64,000 nt of DNA from Clostridium_X cadaveris (GTDB lineage: Bacteria > Bacillota > Clostridia > Clostridiales > Clostridiaceae). Location: the NCBI RefSeq assembly GCF_039521325.1, contig NZ_BAAACD010000019.1. One strand, written 5' to 3'. The notes under the pieces are model-generated. The model searched no databases, was not told the origin of the DNA, and saw only the letters and a program-made list of their open reading frames with translations. Made by a program: the position numbers and the translations under genes. Shown in pieces: positions 45,601 to 53,370 of this stretch (position 1 is its first letter; each line of letters starts with the position of its first letter).

Positions 45601-46178
45601 TCATTTAATCTGACTAAATTTTGTTCAGTGCTTTGAAGCTTCTTTTCACTTTCTAGTTTTCTAGTCTTAAATTTAACTATACCAGCTGCTTCCTCTAAAA
45701 GAGCTCTTCTTTCATCAGGTTTACCGCTTAGTATAGCATCTATTTTACCCTGACCAATTATAGAATATCCTTCTTTTCCTATTCCTGTATCCATAAATAG
45801 CTCTTGCACATCTTTAAGCCTGCAAGAATTGTTGTTAATTAGATATTCACTATCACCATTTCTGTATAACCTTCTTGATATAGTAACATCAGAATAATCT
45901 ATAGGTAGTTCCCCTTCAGAATTATCTAAAGTAAGACTTACCTGAGCAAGTCCCACAGGCTTTCTAAATTGAGTTCCAGCAAAAATGACATCTTCCATTT
46001 TGCCTCCTCTTAAAGTCTTTACACTTTGTTCTCCCAAAACCCATCTTATAGCATCAGAAATATTACTTTTCCCACTGCCATTAGGACCAACAACTGCAGT
46101 AACACCTTTTTTAAAGGAGAGTTCTGTTTTATCGGCAAAGGATTTAAATCCTCTTATTTCAATTGATTTTAAAAACAT
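42621..46178 (-). CDS. smc: Chromosome segregation protein SMC
   Basis: A large ATPase that organises the chromosome with ScpA/ScpB. N-terminal Walker A GPNGSGKSNISDAIRW (about 32-47), coiled coil, hinge (about 515-640) containing GGSMTGGS, second coiled coil, then the signature SGGEK and Walker B CILDEIEAALDDANV near residue 1105. 1185 residues, full length and uninterrupted. It lies between the miniprotein gene and ftsY in the rnc-smc-ftsY arrangement. Confidence 0.97.
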   Translation of the reverse strand: MFLKSIEIRGFKSFADKTELSFKKGVTAVVGPNGSGKSNISDAIRWVLGEQSVKTLRGGKMEDVIFAGTQFRKPVGLAQVSLTLDNSEGELPIDYSDVTISRRLYRNGDSEYLINNNSCRLKDVQELFMDTGIGKEGYSIIGQGKIDAILSGKPDERRALLEEAAGIVKFKTRKLESEKKLQSTEQNLVRLNDILVGMEERIEPLEIDSIKAKEFLELSNEQKGLEISLIIHSIAKLNEKIREYENELHKSDGIKNDLAREREDLKKSLQEINSQLEEEENSFSEEKNRFYNYKEIIQKLQGEIVVLEERINNAENSLAKNEIEIGIINKKINDIKEIKDAEILELESLIKEKKEYESQIYDLEKKIYDFNSENLVIEENNKNFRALSIEILRNIATCNNEKTSLKSDIDNLEGKVFSLNEQSSNYKNNININKTTALLLEEENHKAYCDINLMNEKIKENKKTKNILLNEINKMEASLKIQSAQINKFEANHNMLMNLEKDYEGYNKSVKSLMHHIDENKINYAKGKVFVLGEIIEVEKKFEVAIDIALGAAVSNIITSDEVMAKNLITYLKEKNLGRATFLPLSIIQGKKLNLNTNITSSKGFLGIASDIIMYDKKYEKAVTSILGRTIICDTMTNALNIAKYTNHSYKIVTLDGEVINPGGSMTGGSIYKKATNVIGRKREIKELEEKIQALFKEQDSLEKSLNNKKLQFKSLDDEFLNLRDEIHHKNIEVTKIQERMLALNSENKKLEDNIITSERETGLIEKKILDLKFKLEEKNKELQDLEESEEKNKENIKVSELKREELTKNLESQKETFTKLKIEKAQLDEVILSKEANTQRNSRDLKEAVNKSRELQKEMSEGNSIKSESLSLIDKKKAEIVGYEDKIKELEADFETYEKKRIVLKENITKFNSQLEDINSLIRKNEEEINKLGINKAKYEIEMQGYLTKLNEDMNLTLAEAEDLAEKDIDVQVTKSRISTLKGKISSLGNVNLGAIEEYKEVSAKYEFMCIQREDLEKSKKELLNVIDEMTSKMKEMFNENFQKLREYFSETFKELFKGGRADLILGEGDELSANIEINVEPPGKKLQNINLMSGGEKVLSAIALLFAILKMKPTPFCILDEIEAALDDANVFRYASFLKEFSSNIQFIVITHRKGTMEASDVLYGVTMEEKGVSKIISVDLSA

Positions 46179-46190
46179 ACATCTGCTCCT

Positions 46191-46286
46191 TTAAAGAAAT
46201 ATAGATGGTAATAACCCTAAAACTAAGGCTGCTAATGTTACATATACTAAAACTTTTGTAAGCTTATCTCTAGTGTTTTTTTTCAT
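46191..46286 (-). CDS. 31-residue membrane miniprotein, DUF4044/Prli42-like
   Basis: A frame reading MKKNTRDKLTKVLVYV, then a single hydrophobic helix ending LPSIFL, with GGAGGG 7-8 nt before the ATG. The basic N terminus plus one membrane span matches the DUF4044/Prli42 type of Firmicute miniproteins; Listeria Prli42 anchors the stressosome. Its stop codon overlaps the AAAGGAG site of smc, so it is translated just ahead of smc. It is too short for most gene callers. Membership in the family is by resemblance only. Confidence 0.7.
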   Translation of the reverse strand: MKKNTRDKLTKVLVYVTLAALVLGLLPSIFL

Positions 46287-46364
46287 TATAACACCCTCCA
46301 AATCCATATAATATTGTCTTATACTAGTTTAATTGAAATATATTAAAATTTCAAGAATATAAAA

Positions 46365-46397
46365 TTTAAAGGCCTTAGGATACCTAAGACCTTTAAA
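46365..46397 (-). terminator. Intrinsic terminator after spoVS
   Basis: 15-bp arms (46365-46379 with 46383-46397; one mismatch) with a 3-nt loop, then a U-rich tract. Confidence 0.85.
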
Positions 46398-46408
46398 TTA
46401 AATTATAT

Positions 46409-46669
46409 CTATCTCGGTTCAACAATAAACTTTATTGCTGTTCGTCCTTCACCTTCAATGGTTATTTCTGAAAAAGCAGGGACAACAACTATATCTATAC
46501 CATTAGGAGCTACAAAGCCTCTTGCAATGGCAATTGCTTTAACTGCTTGATTTACAGCTCCTGCACCTACTGCTTGAATTTCTGCAGATGATTTTTCTCT
46601 TAATACAGCTGCTAATGCGCCAGCAACTGATTTTGGCTGTGATTGCGATGATACCTTTAATACTTCCAT
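46409..46669 (-). CDS. spoVS: Stage V sporulation protein S
   Basis: An 86-residue SpoVS/Alba-like protein required for spore coat assembly and late sporulation in B. subtilis. The sequence MEVLKVSSQSQPKSVAGALAAVLRE is near-invariant in spore formers. The ATG follows a run of G (AGGGGGG). It is a single-gene unit with a sigma-H promoter match upstream and its own terminator. Confidence 0.96.
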   Translation of the reverse strand: MEVLKVSSQSQPKSVAGALAAVLREKSSAEIQAVGAGAVNQAVKAIAIARGFVAPNGIDIVVVPAFSEITIEGEGRTAIKFIVEPR

Positions 46670-46726
46670 TTAATAATCCCCCCTAGCTACATGTAAATCT
46701 ATCCATACAAGCGCTTTTAAGGTATT

Positions 46727-46753
46727 ATTCTATATAAGTTAATTTTTTCCTTC
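46727..46753 (-). promoter_or_regulatory. Predicted sigma-H promoter of spoVS
   Basis: GAAGGAAAA (46753-46745), 11-nt spacer, ATAGAAT (46733-46727) fits the sigma-H consensus RnAGGAwWW-N11-12-RnnGAAT at every fixed position. The -35 lies in the final codons of the radical SAM gene. spoVS is under sigma-H in B. subtilis. Confidence 0.65.
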
Positions 46754-47842
46754 TTTAACTTTTTCTTTTATAATCTCATTTATCGACAACTTATCGCAAG
46801 TATTATCATAACTAATTGTAAAGAATCCTCTATTAAGGTCATTATCTATGGTAACGTGTATTTTTTTAGGGGATATTTCCCTTATCATATCATTAAAAAA
46901 TTCTTTCTTATTAGCATAAAGCTTTGATAAATCTCTTTCATTTAATGACAATACAGCATCTTTATCTATTTTTTTTATTTTATCTTTTATAAGATCATTA
47001 AATACTGCTCCCTCTACAAGTTCTCTAATTGAAGGATGGAAAGGTCCAGCTACTATATCGCCATTAAGATTTATGTTTTCTGTTGGCTGAAGCCCTATTC
47101 TTATGACATTTATATCATTTGCAATATACAGGCTATATATTTCCTTACAGATCTCTATGGCTTCTTCTAATGTGTAAGGAACATATTCTCCTCTCTCATA
47201 TAGAGTCTCCATAGGCGTATCCTTTATCACTAAAGATGGATAAATTCTACATATGTCCGGTTTCATAGTTATACTTTCTTTTGCGGTATTTATATCTTTA
47301 TAAGCATTCGATCCTGGAAGCCCCGGCATTATCTGATGACCTAATGTAAAGCCATATTCTTTAATAAGTTTAGATGCTCTTCGCACATCTTCAGCACTGT
47401 GACCTCTTCCTGCTTTAATTAAAACTTCATCGTCTAAAGATTGTACTCCAAGTTCAATTATGTCAGAATCAAATTCCTTTAAATGTTCTAAGATTTTATC
47501 ATCTATATAATCCGGTCTCGTAGACATTCTTATATAATCTATTTTTTTGTTGTCTTTATATTCTTTTGCAACAGCTAAAAGTTCCCTCTGCTTATTTATA
47601 TCTATAGCAGTGAAAGTACCTCCAAAGAAAGACACCTCAATAGTTGCATCTTTATTTTCTATAGTTTTCAAGTATTCTTCTATAGTATTTCTTACAAATT
47701 CAGCGTTAACCTTCTGACTCTCATTACTTTTAGCTATTTTAAGACTCTCTCCAGTTATCCTACTTTGATTACAGAAAACACAATTATGCGGACATCCCTC
47801 ATGAGGAACAAATATAGGTATTATGTAGTGTTTTCTACCCAT
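46739..47842 (-). CDS. Radical SAM protein, Elp3-like
   Basis: A 367-residue radical SAM enzyme with the iron-sulfur motif CPHNCVFC at about residues 18-25, then GGTFTAID, MSTRPDYID and LGVQSLDDEVL blocks resembling the catalytic part of Elp3. Clostridial members are annotated as Elp3-like but lack the acetyltransferase domain, so tRNA wobble uridine modification is unproven. It starts inside the rnc 3' end (8-nt overlap), so it is translationally coupled to rnc, which favours an RNA role. Confidence 0.82.
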   Translation of the reverse strand: MGRKHYIIPIFVPHEGCPHNCVFCNQSRITGESLKIAKSNESQKVNAEFVRNTIEEYLKTIENKDATIEVSFFGGTFTAIDINKQRELLAVAKEYKDNKKIDYIRMSTRPDYIDDKILEHLKEFDSDIIELGVQSLDDEVLIKAGRGHSAEDVRRASKLIKEYGFTLGHQIMPGLPGSNAYKDINTAKESITMKPDICRIYPSLVIKDTPMETLYERGEYVPYTLEEAIEICKEIYSLYIANDINVIRIGLQPTENINLNGDIVAGPFHPSIRELVEGAVFNDLIKDKIKKIDKDAVLSLNERDLSKLYANKKEFFNDMIREISPKKIHVTIDNDLNRGFFTISYDNTCDKLSINEIIKEKVKEGKN

Positions 47843-48536
47843 TTTTAACCTCCAAAAATCTCAAAGCTTCTTTAGCAGAATTTTGCTCTGCCTCTTTTTT
47901 ACTGAAGCCCTCTCCTCTTCCAAATTCCTTATTATCAATTAAAACTTTTGTATAGAATTTTCTTCTATGAGGAGGTCCTTCAAATTTAATCAATTCATAG
48001 TTTATTTCCACTTCTCCATTTTTCTGCATAGTTTCTTGAAGCTTAGTCTTATAATCAAGAACTATTTCATTGTTTACAGCCATATTAATAGTATCACTTA
48101 AATGATAAAGTATAAAATTCTTAGCAAATTCCATTCCTTTATCTAGATACAACGCTGCAAATATAGCTTCAACACAATCAGCCTGAATAGAAGTACGTTC
48201 CCTTCCTCCAGTCATCTCTTCACCTTTACTCATTCTTATATATTTTCCAAGATCCCACTTTTTAGCTAAGATAAAAAGTGAGTTTTCGCATACTATAAGA
48301 GCTCTATACTTGGTAAGCTCACCTTCTTTTTTCTCTTTATAATGATTATATAAATATTCCGTTACAGAAAGCTGAAGAACAGAATCTCCAAGGAACTCTA
48401 ATCTTTCATTAAAATTTATATTTTTATGTTGATTTGCATATGAACTATGAGTTAATGCAGTCTCTAAATATTCTTTATTTAAAAAATTCACGTTAAGAAC
48501 TTTTTCAAATTTATCTACGTTATTGTAAGTACACAT
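47835..48536 (-). CDS. rnc: Ribonuclease III
   Basis: Cleaves double-stranded RNA, including rRNA precursors. The catalytic signature ERLEFLGDSVLQL is near residue 41, with the second acidic site in DCVEAIFAALYLD. The C-terminal dsRNA-binding domain (about 160-230) ends GFSKKEAEQNSAKEALRFL. 233 residues. TTAGGAG is 8 nt before the ATG. It comes after acpP and before the radical SAM gene. Confidence 0.96.
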   Translation of the reverse strand: MCTYNNVDKFEKVLNVNFLNKEYLETALTHSSYANQHKNINFNERLEFLGDSVLQLSVTEYLYNHYKEKKEGELTKYRALIVCENSLFILAKKWDLGKYIRMSKGEEMTGGRERTSIQADCVEAIFAALYLDKGMEFAKNFILYHLSDTINMAVNNEIVLDYKTKLQETMQKNGEVEINYELIKFEGPPHRRKFYTKVLIDNKEFGRGEGFSKKEAEQNSAKEALRFLEVKNG

Positions 48537-48628
48537 GGTTCCAACTCCTAAGAAGTTTATTCTTCAACTTGCTTACATCTTATAACAAATTCAAGAATAA
48601 ACTTTATTTTAATTTGTACTATATATGA

Positions 48629-48677
48629 GCTATTATAGTGTATTCAACATACCTATATTAAATATACTATAATAGTC
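48629..48677. repeat. Long inverted repeat upstream of rnc
   Basis: Arms of 16 bp (48629-48644 with 48662-48677, including two G-U type pairs) flank a 17-nt loop, between the acpP terminator and rnc. The minus strand of the downstream arm contains TATAAT (in CACTATAATAG) without a convincing -35. An RNA carrying the whole repeat would be a good RNase III substrate. Confidence 0.6.
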
Positions 48678-48686
48678 ATATAATTA

Positions 48687-48711
48687 AAGCCCCGATATTC
48701 GGGACTTTTTA
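48687..48711 (-). terminator. Intrinsic terminator after acpP
   Basis: AAAGTCCCGA and TCGGGGCTTT arms, with a 3-4 nt loop; it overlaps the acpP stop. The tail is AATTATATG, so the U-run is poor. Confidence 0.7.
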
Positions 48712-48939
48712 TTCTTCTACATGAGCTTTAATATATTCTACTAAATCTCCAACTGTAGAAATATTTTCAGCAACCTCATCAGAGATTTCTATATCAAACT
48801 CATCTTCTAATGCCATTATAACCTCAACGACATCAAGAGAATCCGCACCTAAATCTTCCAATGTTGTATCCATAGTAATATCGTCAGCATTAATGCTTAA
48901 CTTATCTGCAACTATTGATTTTATTTTATCTAGTACCAT
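48709..48939 (-). CDS. acpP: Acyl carrier protein
   Basis: Carries fatty acyl chains on a phosphopantetheine arm. The attachment serine is in GADSLDVVEV (about residue 36), followed by the acidic helix VIMALEDEFDIEISDE. 76 residues. It lies directly after plsX. Confidence 0.97.
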   Translation of the reverse strand: MVLDKIKSIVADKLSINADDITMDTTLEDLGADSLDVVEVIMALEDEFDIEISDEVAENISTVGDLVEYIKAHVEE

Positions 48940-49005
48940 TAATATTCACCTCCCTAAAAGTCTACAATTAGATAATATTACATAACCTTAATATGGTCAA
49001 TAATT

Positions 49006-50013
49006 TTATTGCTCTTTTTTTTGTATTTCTTTTTCTATTTGCTCTTTTATGGTTTCTATAACCTTATTATCATGAAATATCTTCGCTTGTCTTATGGCAT
49101 TTTTGAAAGCTTTTCCATCAGAGCTTCCATGAGCCTTTATGCATACTCCATCAACACCTAGAAAAGGAGCTCCTCCTACTTCTTTGTAGTCAAATTTCTT
49201 CTTTAGTCCTTTGAATGTAGGTTTTAAAATAAGACCTCCCATTTTACCTCTAGTTGTAGCCATAATTTCATCTTTAATCATATTAAGAAGTGTACTTGCC
49301 GCTCCTTCATAAAGTTTTAACACAGTATTTCCAACAAATCCATCACACACTAATACATTAGTGTCTCCTTCTGGTATGTCCCTTGGTTCAACGTTTCCTA
49401 TAAAGTTAACTGGTGCATCCTTTAATAATTTATGAGCTGCTTTAGTAAGTTCATTTCCCTTTTCCTCTTCAGCACCTATATTGATAAGTCCTACGGATGG
49501 ATTGGATACGTTCATAACCTTCTCATAGTATGTTTTGCCCATCATAGCAAACTGAACAAGATAATTTGGTTTACAATCCGCATTTGCTCCACAGTCTATT
49601 ATCATAAAATGCCCATTCTTCCCTGGCATTATAGGGGCTAAAGCTGGTCTATCTATACCCTTTATTCTTCCTACTATAAATGTTGCTCCTGCCATGAAAG
49701 CTCCAGTACTTCCTGCCGAAATCATAGCATCAGCTTTTTTCTCTTTCACAAGTTGAAGCGCAACAGCTAAGCTAGAATCCTTTTTTCTTCTAATAGCTTT
49801 AACAGGTTCTTCATTGCAGTCTATTACTTCGCTGCAGCCTATTACTTCAATCCTATTTTTATCATATGTATGCTTTTTCAATTCTTCTTCTATGGCATCT
49901 TTTTTTCCTGTTATAATTATGTCTACATCTAATTCGCTTAGAGCCTCTATACACCCCGCTATAACTGCTGAAGGCGCAAAATCTCCACCCATTCCATCTA
50001 TTGCAATCTTCAT
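49006..50013 (-). CDS. plsX: Phosphate acyltransferase PlsX
   Basis: Makes acyl-phosphate from acyl-ACP, the donor for the first acylation of glycerol-3-phosphate. It begins MKIAIDGMGGDFAP and has SAGSTGAFMAGA and VCDGFVGNTVLKLYEG. 335 residues. It lies in the ylbN-rpmF-plsX-acpP run. Confidence 0.95.
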   Translation of the reverse strand: MKIAIDGMGGDFAPSAVIAGCIEALSELDVDIIITGKKDAIEEELKKHTYDKNRIEVIGCSEVIDCNEEPVKAIRRKKDSSLAVALQLVKEKKADAMISAGSTGAFMAGATFIVGRIKGIDRPALAPIMPGKNGHFMIIDCGANADCKPNYLVQFAMMGKTYYEKVMNVSNPSVGLINIGAEEEKGNELTKAAHKLLKDAPVNFIGNVEPRDIPEGDTNVLVCDGFVGNTVLKLYEGAASTLLNMIKDEIMATTRGKMGGLILKPTFKGLKKKFDYKEVGGAPFLGVDGVCIKAHGSSDGKAFKNAIRQAKIFHDNKVIETIKEQIEKEIQKKEQ

Positions 50014-50057
50014 AAATTTCTCATCTCCTTATACACCATAAAATAATCTATATAAAG

Positions 50058-50084
50058 AAAAGAAAGTCATAAGACTTTCTTTTT
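50058..50084 (-). terminator. Terminator-like hairpin after rpmF
   Basis: AAAAAGAAAGTC and GACTTTCTTTT arms with a TTAT loop, immediately after the rpmF stop codon, then a U-rich tail. It may limit expression of plsX-acpP relative to the ribosomal protein gene. Confidence 0.75.
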
Positions 50085-50085
50085 T

Positions 50086-50268
50086 TTATTCTTCAGACGC
50101 AACTACTTCTTTACCCTTATATGAACCACAGAATTTACATACTCTATGAGCAAGTTTCATTTCGTGACATTGTGGACACTCAACCATTCCTGGCATACTT
50201 AATTTGAAAGTTTGTGCTCTTCTTGAAGCTCTCTTTGCTTTAGAACCTTTTCTTGCTGGATTTCCCAT
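50086..50268 (-). CDS. rpmF: 50S ribosomal protein L32
   Basis: 60 residues starting MGNPARKGSKAKRASRR. It has a four-cysteine zinc site (CPQC at the centre and CKFC twelve residues later), so it is the zinc-binding form of L32. It lies after the DUF177 gene as in most bacteria. Confidence 0.96.
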   Translation of the reverse strand: MGNPARKGSKAKRASRRAQTFKLSMPGMVECPQCHEMKLAHRVCKFCGSYKGKEVVASEE

Positions 50269-50279
50269 TGTAACACCTC

Positions 50280-50777
50280 CTATTCAGTGAAAAACAAGTC
50301 TTTTAAATTTGAAAATCTTATATCTACATCGTAATTGTTGCAAGTACAAGATGTATCATTAAGATTTGCACCACACTGTTGACAAAGCCCCTTACAATCC
50401 TCTTTACAAAGAATCTTAGTAGGCAACGTCATAATAATGCTGTTCTCCAATATTTCGGTAACATTAATGTTGTCACCTTCAATTACACTTATTTCATCAT
50501 CCTCGGCATCCACTGTTGAGAGTTTTTCATTAACCTCAAACTCCAGAGGATAATTGAAAAGTTCAAGACAACGTGAACAAGGAAGTATTAATTCAGTAGA
50601 AACTTTAAGCTTTACTTCGACTATTTTATCAATCAAGCTTATAGTACCATCTGCATTAATAGGCTTTGAGAACTGAATCTTATCGCCATCAAAATAAATG
50701 GGACTTCTCTCATAACACATATGAACTTCTTTTTTGAAATTTTTACATTTAGTTATTTCTGATAAATTTACTATCAT
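50280..50777 (-). CDS. ylbN: DUF177 (YceD/YlbN) family protein
   Basis: A 165-residue protein of the YceD/DUF177 family, linked in plants and E. coli to 23S rRNA processing. It carries LPCSRCLELFNYPLEFEV and a C-terminal LCKEDCKGLCQQCGANLND cluster that could bind a metal. It is the first gene of the rpmF-plsX-acpP operon behind a strong promoter. The ribosome binding site (AGAG) is weak and a small hairpin (CTAAGT-TATT-ACTTAG) ends just before it. Confidence 0.85.
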   Translation of the reverse strand: MIVNLSEITKCKNFKKEVHMCYERSPIYFDGDKIQFSKPINADGTISLIDKIVEVKLKVSTELILPCSRCLELFNYPLEFEVNEKLSTVDAEDDEISVIEGDNINVTEILENSIIMTLPTKILCKEDCKGLCQQCGANLNDTSCTCNNYDVDIRFSNLKDLFFTE

Positions 50778-50847
50778 ATGCTCTCTAAGTAATAACTTAG
50801 AATTTTCACTCCCTTGTAGTTATTGTTCTTATAAGTAACCACAATTT

Positions 50848-50876
50848 ATTATATAAACTTGGAATTTAAAAGTCAA
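50848..50876 (-). promoter_or_regulatory. Strong sigma-A promoter of the ylbN-rpmF-plsX-acpP operon
   Basis: TTGACT (50876-50871), 17-nt spacer, perfect TATAAT (50853-50848). It is the best consensus promoter in the window, in the short gap between ackA and ylbN. Confidence 0.8.
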
Positions 50877-50890
50877 GTTTCTTTTATAAA

Positions 50891-52084
50891 TTATTTAATA
50901 AGACTCATTGTGTCTCTTGCTATCATAAGCTCTTCGTTAGTTGGGATTACGTATACCTTAACTTTTGAGTCATCAGTGCTTATTTCAGCAACTTTTCCTC
51001 TTACATTGTTCTTTTCTGTATCTATCTTAAATCCTAAGAATTCTAATCCCTTACAGATTTCTTCTCTGGTTTCCTTAGCATTTTCTCCAAGACCAGCTGT
51101 AAATACTACACAATCAACTCCGCCCATAGCAGCAGCATATGCCCCTATAAACTCTTTTACTCTGTGATGGAATACATCTAAAGCAAGTTGAGCTCTCTTA
51201 CTTCCTTCTGCAGCAGCATTTTCTATATCTCTGAAGTCAGAAGAAACTCCTGAAATTCCAAATACTCCTGATTGCTTATTCATAAGGTTATTAACTTCTT
51301 TTGCGCTCATTCCTAAATCAGTTTCAAGATATGTTGCTATAGCAGGATCTATATCTCCACATCTTGTTCCCATAACTAATCCTGCAAGTGGAGTGAATCC
51401 CATTGATGTTTCTACTGATTTACCATTCTTAACAGCACATAAACTTGCTCCATTTCCTAAATGGCAAGTAACTATCTTTAAATCCTCTATGTTTTTGCCC
51501 ATAGTTTCAGCAGCTACTCTTGAAACATATTTGTGTGATGTTCCGTGGAATCCATATTTTCTGATTCCATGCTTTTCATAAAGCTCATATGGTAAAGCAT
51601 ATATGTATGCTTCTTCTGGCATTGTTTGGTGGAATGCTGTATCAAATACTGCTACCATTGGAGTGTTTGGCATCAATGCTTGACACGCTTCTATTCCTAT
51701 TATGTTTGGTGGGTTATGAAGTGGAGCAAGCTTAGCACACTCATCTAACTCTTTCATAACTTTTTCAGTTATAAGAACTGATTCAGCGTATTTTTCTCCC
51801 CCATGAACAACTCTGTGTCCAACTGCAGAAATTTCGCTCATGTCCTTTATAACGCCGTTCTTTTCATCAACTAATGCTCCTAAAACTAATTTAATAGCAT
51901 CTTTATGGTCTTTCATTGGAGTTTCTATTATATACTTATCTCTTCCTTCTACTTTTTGAGTAAGTATAGAACCCTCTATTCCTATTCTTTCAACTAAGCC
52001 TTGTGCTAAAGATTTTTCATTTGACATATCAATTAATTGATATTTTAATGAAGAACTTCCGCAGTTAATTACTAAAACTTTCAT
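50891..52084 (-). CDS. ackA: Acetate kinase
   Basis: Interconverts acetyl phosphate plus ADP with acetate plus ATP, the ATP-yielding end of acetogenic fermentation. VLVINCGSSSLKYQ at the N terminus, MGTRCGDIDPA and VVFTAGLGENAKETRE are present. 397 residues. It follows pta by 67 nt, in the usual pta-ackA order. AAAGGGG precedes the ATG. Confidence 0.97.
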   Translation of the reverse strand: MKVLVINCGSSSLKYQLIDMSNEKSLAQGLVERIGIEGSILTQKVEGRDKYIIETPMKDHKDAIKLVLGALVDEKNGVIKDMSEISAVGHRVVHGGEKYAESVLITEKVMKELDECAKLAPLHNPPNIIGIEACQALMPNTPMVAVFDTAFHQTMPEEAYIYALPYELYEKHGIRKYGFHGTSHKYVSRVAAETMGKNIEDLKIVTCHLGNGASLCAVKNGKSVETSMGFTPLAGLVMGTRCGDIDPAIATYLETDLGMSAKEVNNLMNKQSGVFGISGVSSDFRDIENAAAEGSKRAQLALDVFHHRVKEFIGAYAAAMGGVDCVVFTAGLGENAKETREEICKGLEFLGFKIDTEKNNVRGKVAEISTDDSKVKVYVIPTNEELMIARDTMSLIK

Positions 52085-52151
52085 TTAAAAAAATCCCCTT
52101 TCAAATTTAAAATAAATTATAAACAAATATATATTAAACTATTTTTATTTT

Positions 52152-53153
52152 TTACTTTAAAGCTTGTGCTTGAACAGCAGTTATAGCTACAACTTTAACT
52201 ATATCTTCTGAACTACATCCTCTAGATAAATCATTTATTGGCTTTGCAAATCCTTGACATATTGGCCCAATAGCTTCTGCTCTTGAGAATCTTTGAACTA
52301 ATTTGTATCCAATATTTCCTGACTGTAGATCTGGGAATATTAATACATTAGCTTTTCCAGCAACCTCTGAGTTTGGAGCTTTTTGATTAGCAACCTTTTC
52401 TACTATAGCAGCATCTAATTGAAGCTCACCATCTATAGATATGTCTGATCTTAATTCTTTTGCTAAAGCTGTTGCTTTTCTTACTTTTTCAACAGATTCA
52501 TGATCTGCACTTCCCATAGTAGAGAATGATAGCATTGCTACCTTTGGATCAATTTTACATAAGTTTTTAGCTGTTTCCGCTGTAGATATAGCTATTGATG
52601 CTAACTGTTCTGCTGTAGGGTTAGGGTTAACCGCACAGTCTGAGAATAATAGCATTCCATTTTCACCATATTCACAGTTTGGTACTAACATTATAAAGAA
52701 GCTTGATACAACAGATGCATTCTTAGCAGTTTTAACTATTTGAAGACCTGGTCTTAGTAAGTCTCCAGTTGTATGAATTGCACCAGATACCATTCCTTCT
52801 GCATCTCCTAGCTTAACCATCATAGTACCATAATAAAGAGGATCTCTAACTATTTTAGCTGCTTTTTCCATAGTCATCCCTTTACTTTTTCTAAGTTCGA
52901 AGAATTCTTCAGTGTACTTATCAATATTGGCTGCTGTATTTGGGTCTATTATCTCTATCCCCTCTATATCTGCTCCTAAAGAAGACGCCTTAGTTTTTAT
53001 GTTCTCTTCATTTCCTATAAGAACTACTTCAGCTATGTTCTCCTTTTTTATTTGTGCAGAAGCCACTAAAGTCCTTTCTTCTTCACCTTCTGGAAGCACT
53101 ATTTTTCTTTTATCTCTTTTTGCTGCTTCCATGATTTTTTCCATAAGTTCCAT
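52152..53153 (-). CDS. pta: Phosphate acetyltransferase
   Basis: Makes acetyl phosphate from acetyl-CoA. A 333-residue short-form Pta without the N-terminal regulatory domain of enteric enzymes. KRKIVLPEGEEERTL begins the protein and SDCAVNPNPTAEQLA is the catalytic-domain signature. The ATG at 53153 has GGGAG 8 nt upstream; the longer frames to 53177 are less well placed. Transcribed ahead of ackA. Confidence 0.96.
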   Translation of the reverse strand: MELMEKIMEAAKRDKRKIVLPEGEEERTLVASAQIKKENIAEVVLIGNEENIKTKASSLGADIEGIEIIDPNTAANIDKYTEEFFELRKSKGMTMEKAAKIVRDPLYYGTMMVKLGDAEGMVSGAIHTTGDLLRPGLQIVKTAKNASVVSSFFIMLVPNCEYGENGMLLFSDCAVNPNPTAEQLASIAISTAETAKNLCKIDPKVAMLSFSTMGSADHESVEKVRKATALAKELRSDISIDGELQLDAAIVEKVANQKAPNSEVAGKANVLIFPDLQSGNIGYKLVQRFSRAEAIGPICQGFAKPINDLSRGCSSEDIVKVVAITAVQAQALK

Positions 53154-53195
53154 GTTCATTACTCCCTTCAATGACAATTAGGCTGTCTAATTATA

Positions 53196-53225
53196 ATAAT
53201 ACTCCTTAATTAGTATGCATTTCAA
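53196..53225 (-). promoter_or_regulatory. Sigma-A promoter of pta-ackA
   Basis: TTGAAA (53225-53220), 18-nt spacer, TATTAT (53201-53196). It lies in the 217-bp divergent gap between pta and tmcAL; no clear tmcAL promoter was recognised on the other strand. Confidence 0.6.
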
Positions 53226-53370
53226 GAAAAAATAACAAATTCCTTACATAATTAATATTTTTCATCTTTTCTAATTTTACTAAATATTCTTATTATTACC
53301 CTTATATATTTTCATTATCCTGTAAAAGATTTATACTATATGATATATTTATAAAAAATAGGAGGTCATA

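Noticed and set aside
48940..49005. FapR-type operator between plsX and acpP
   Set aside because: The short gap has no TTAGTACC-type dyad.
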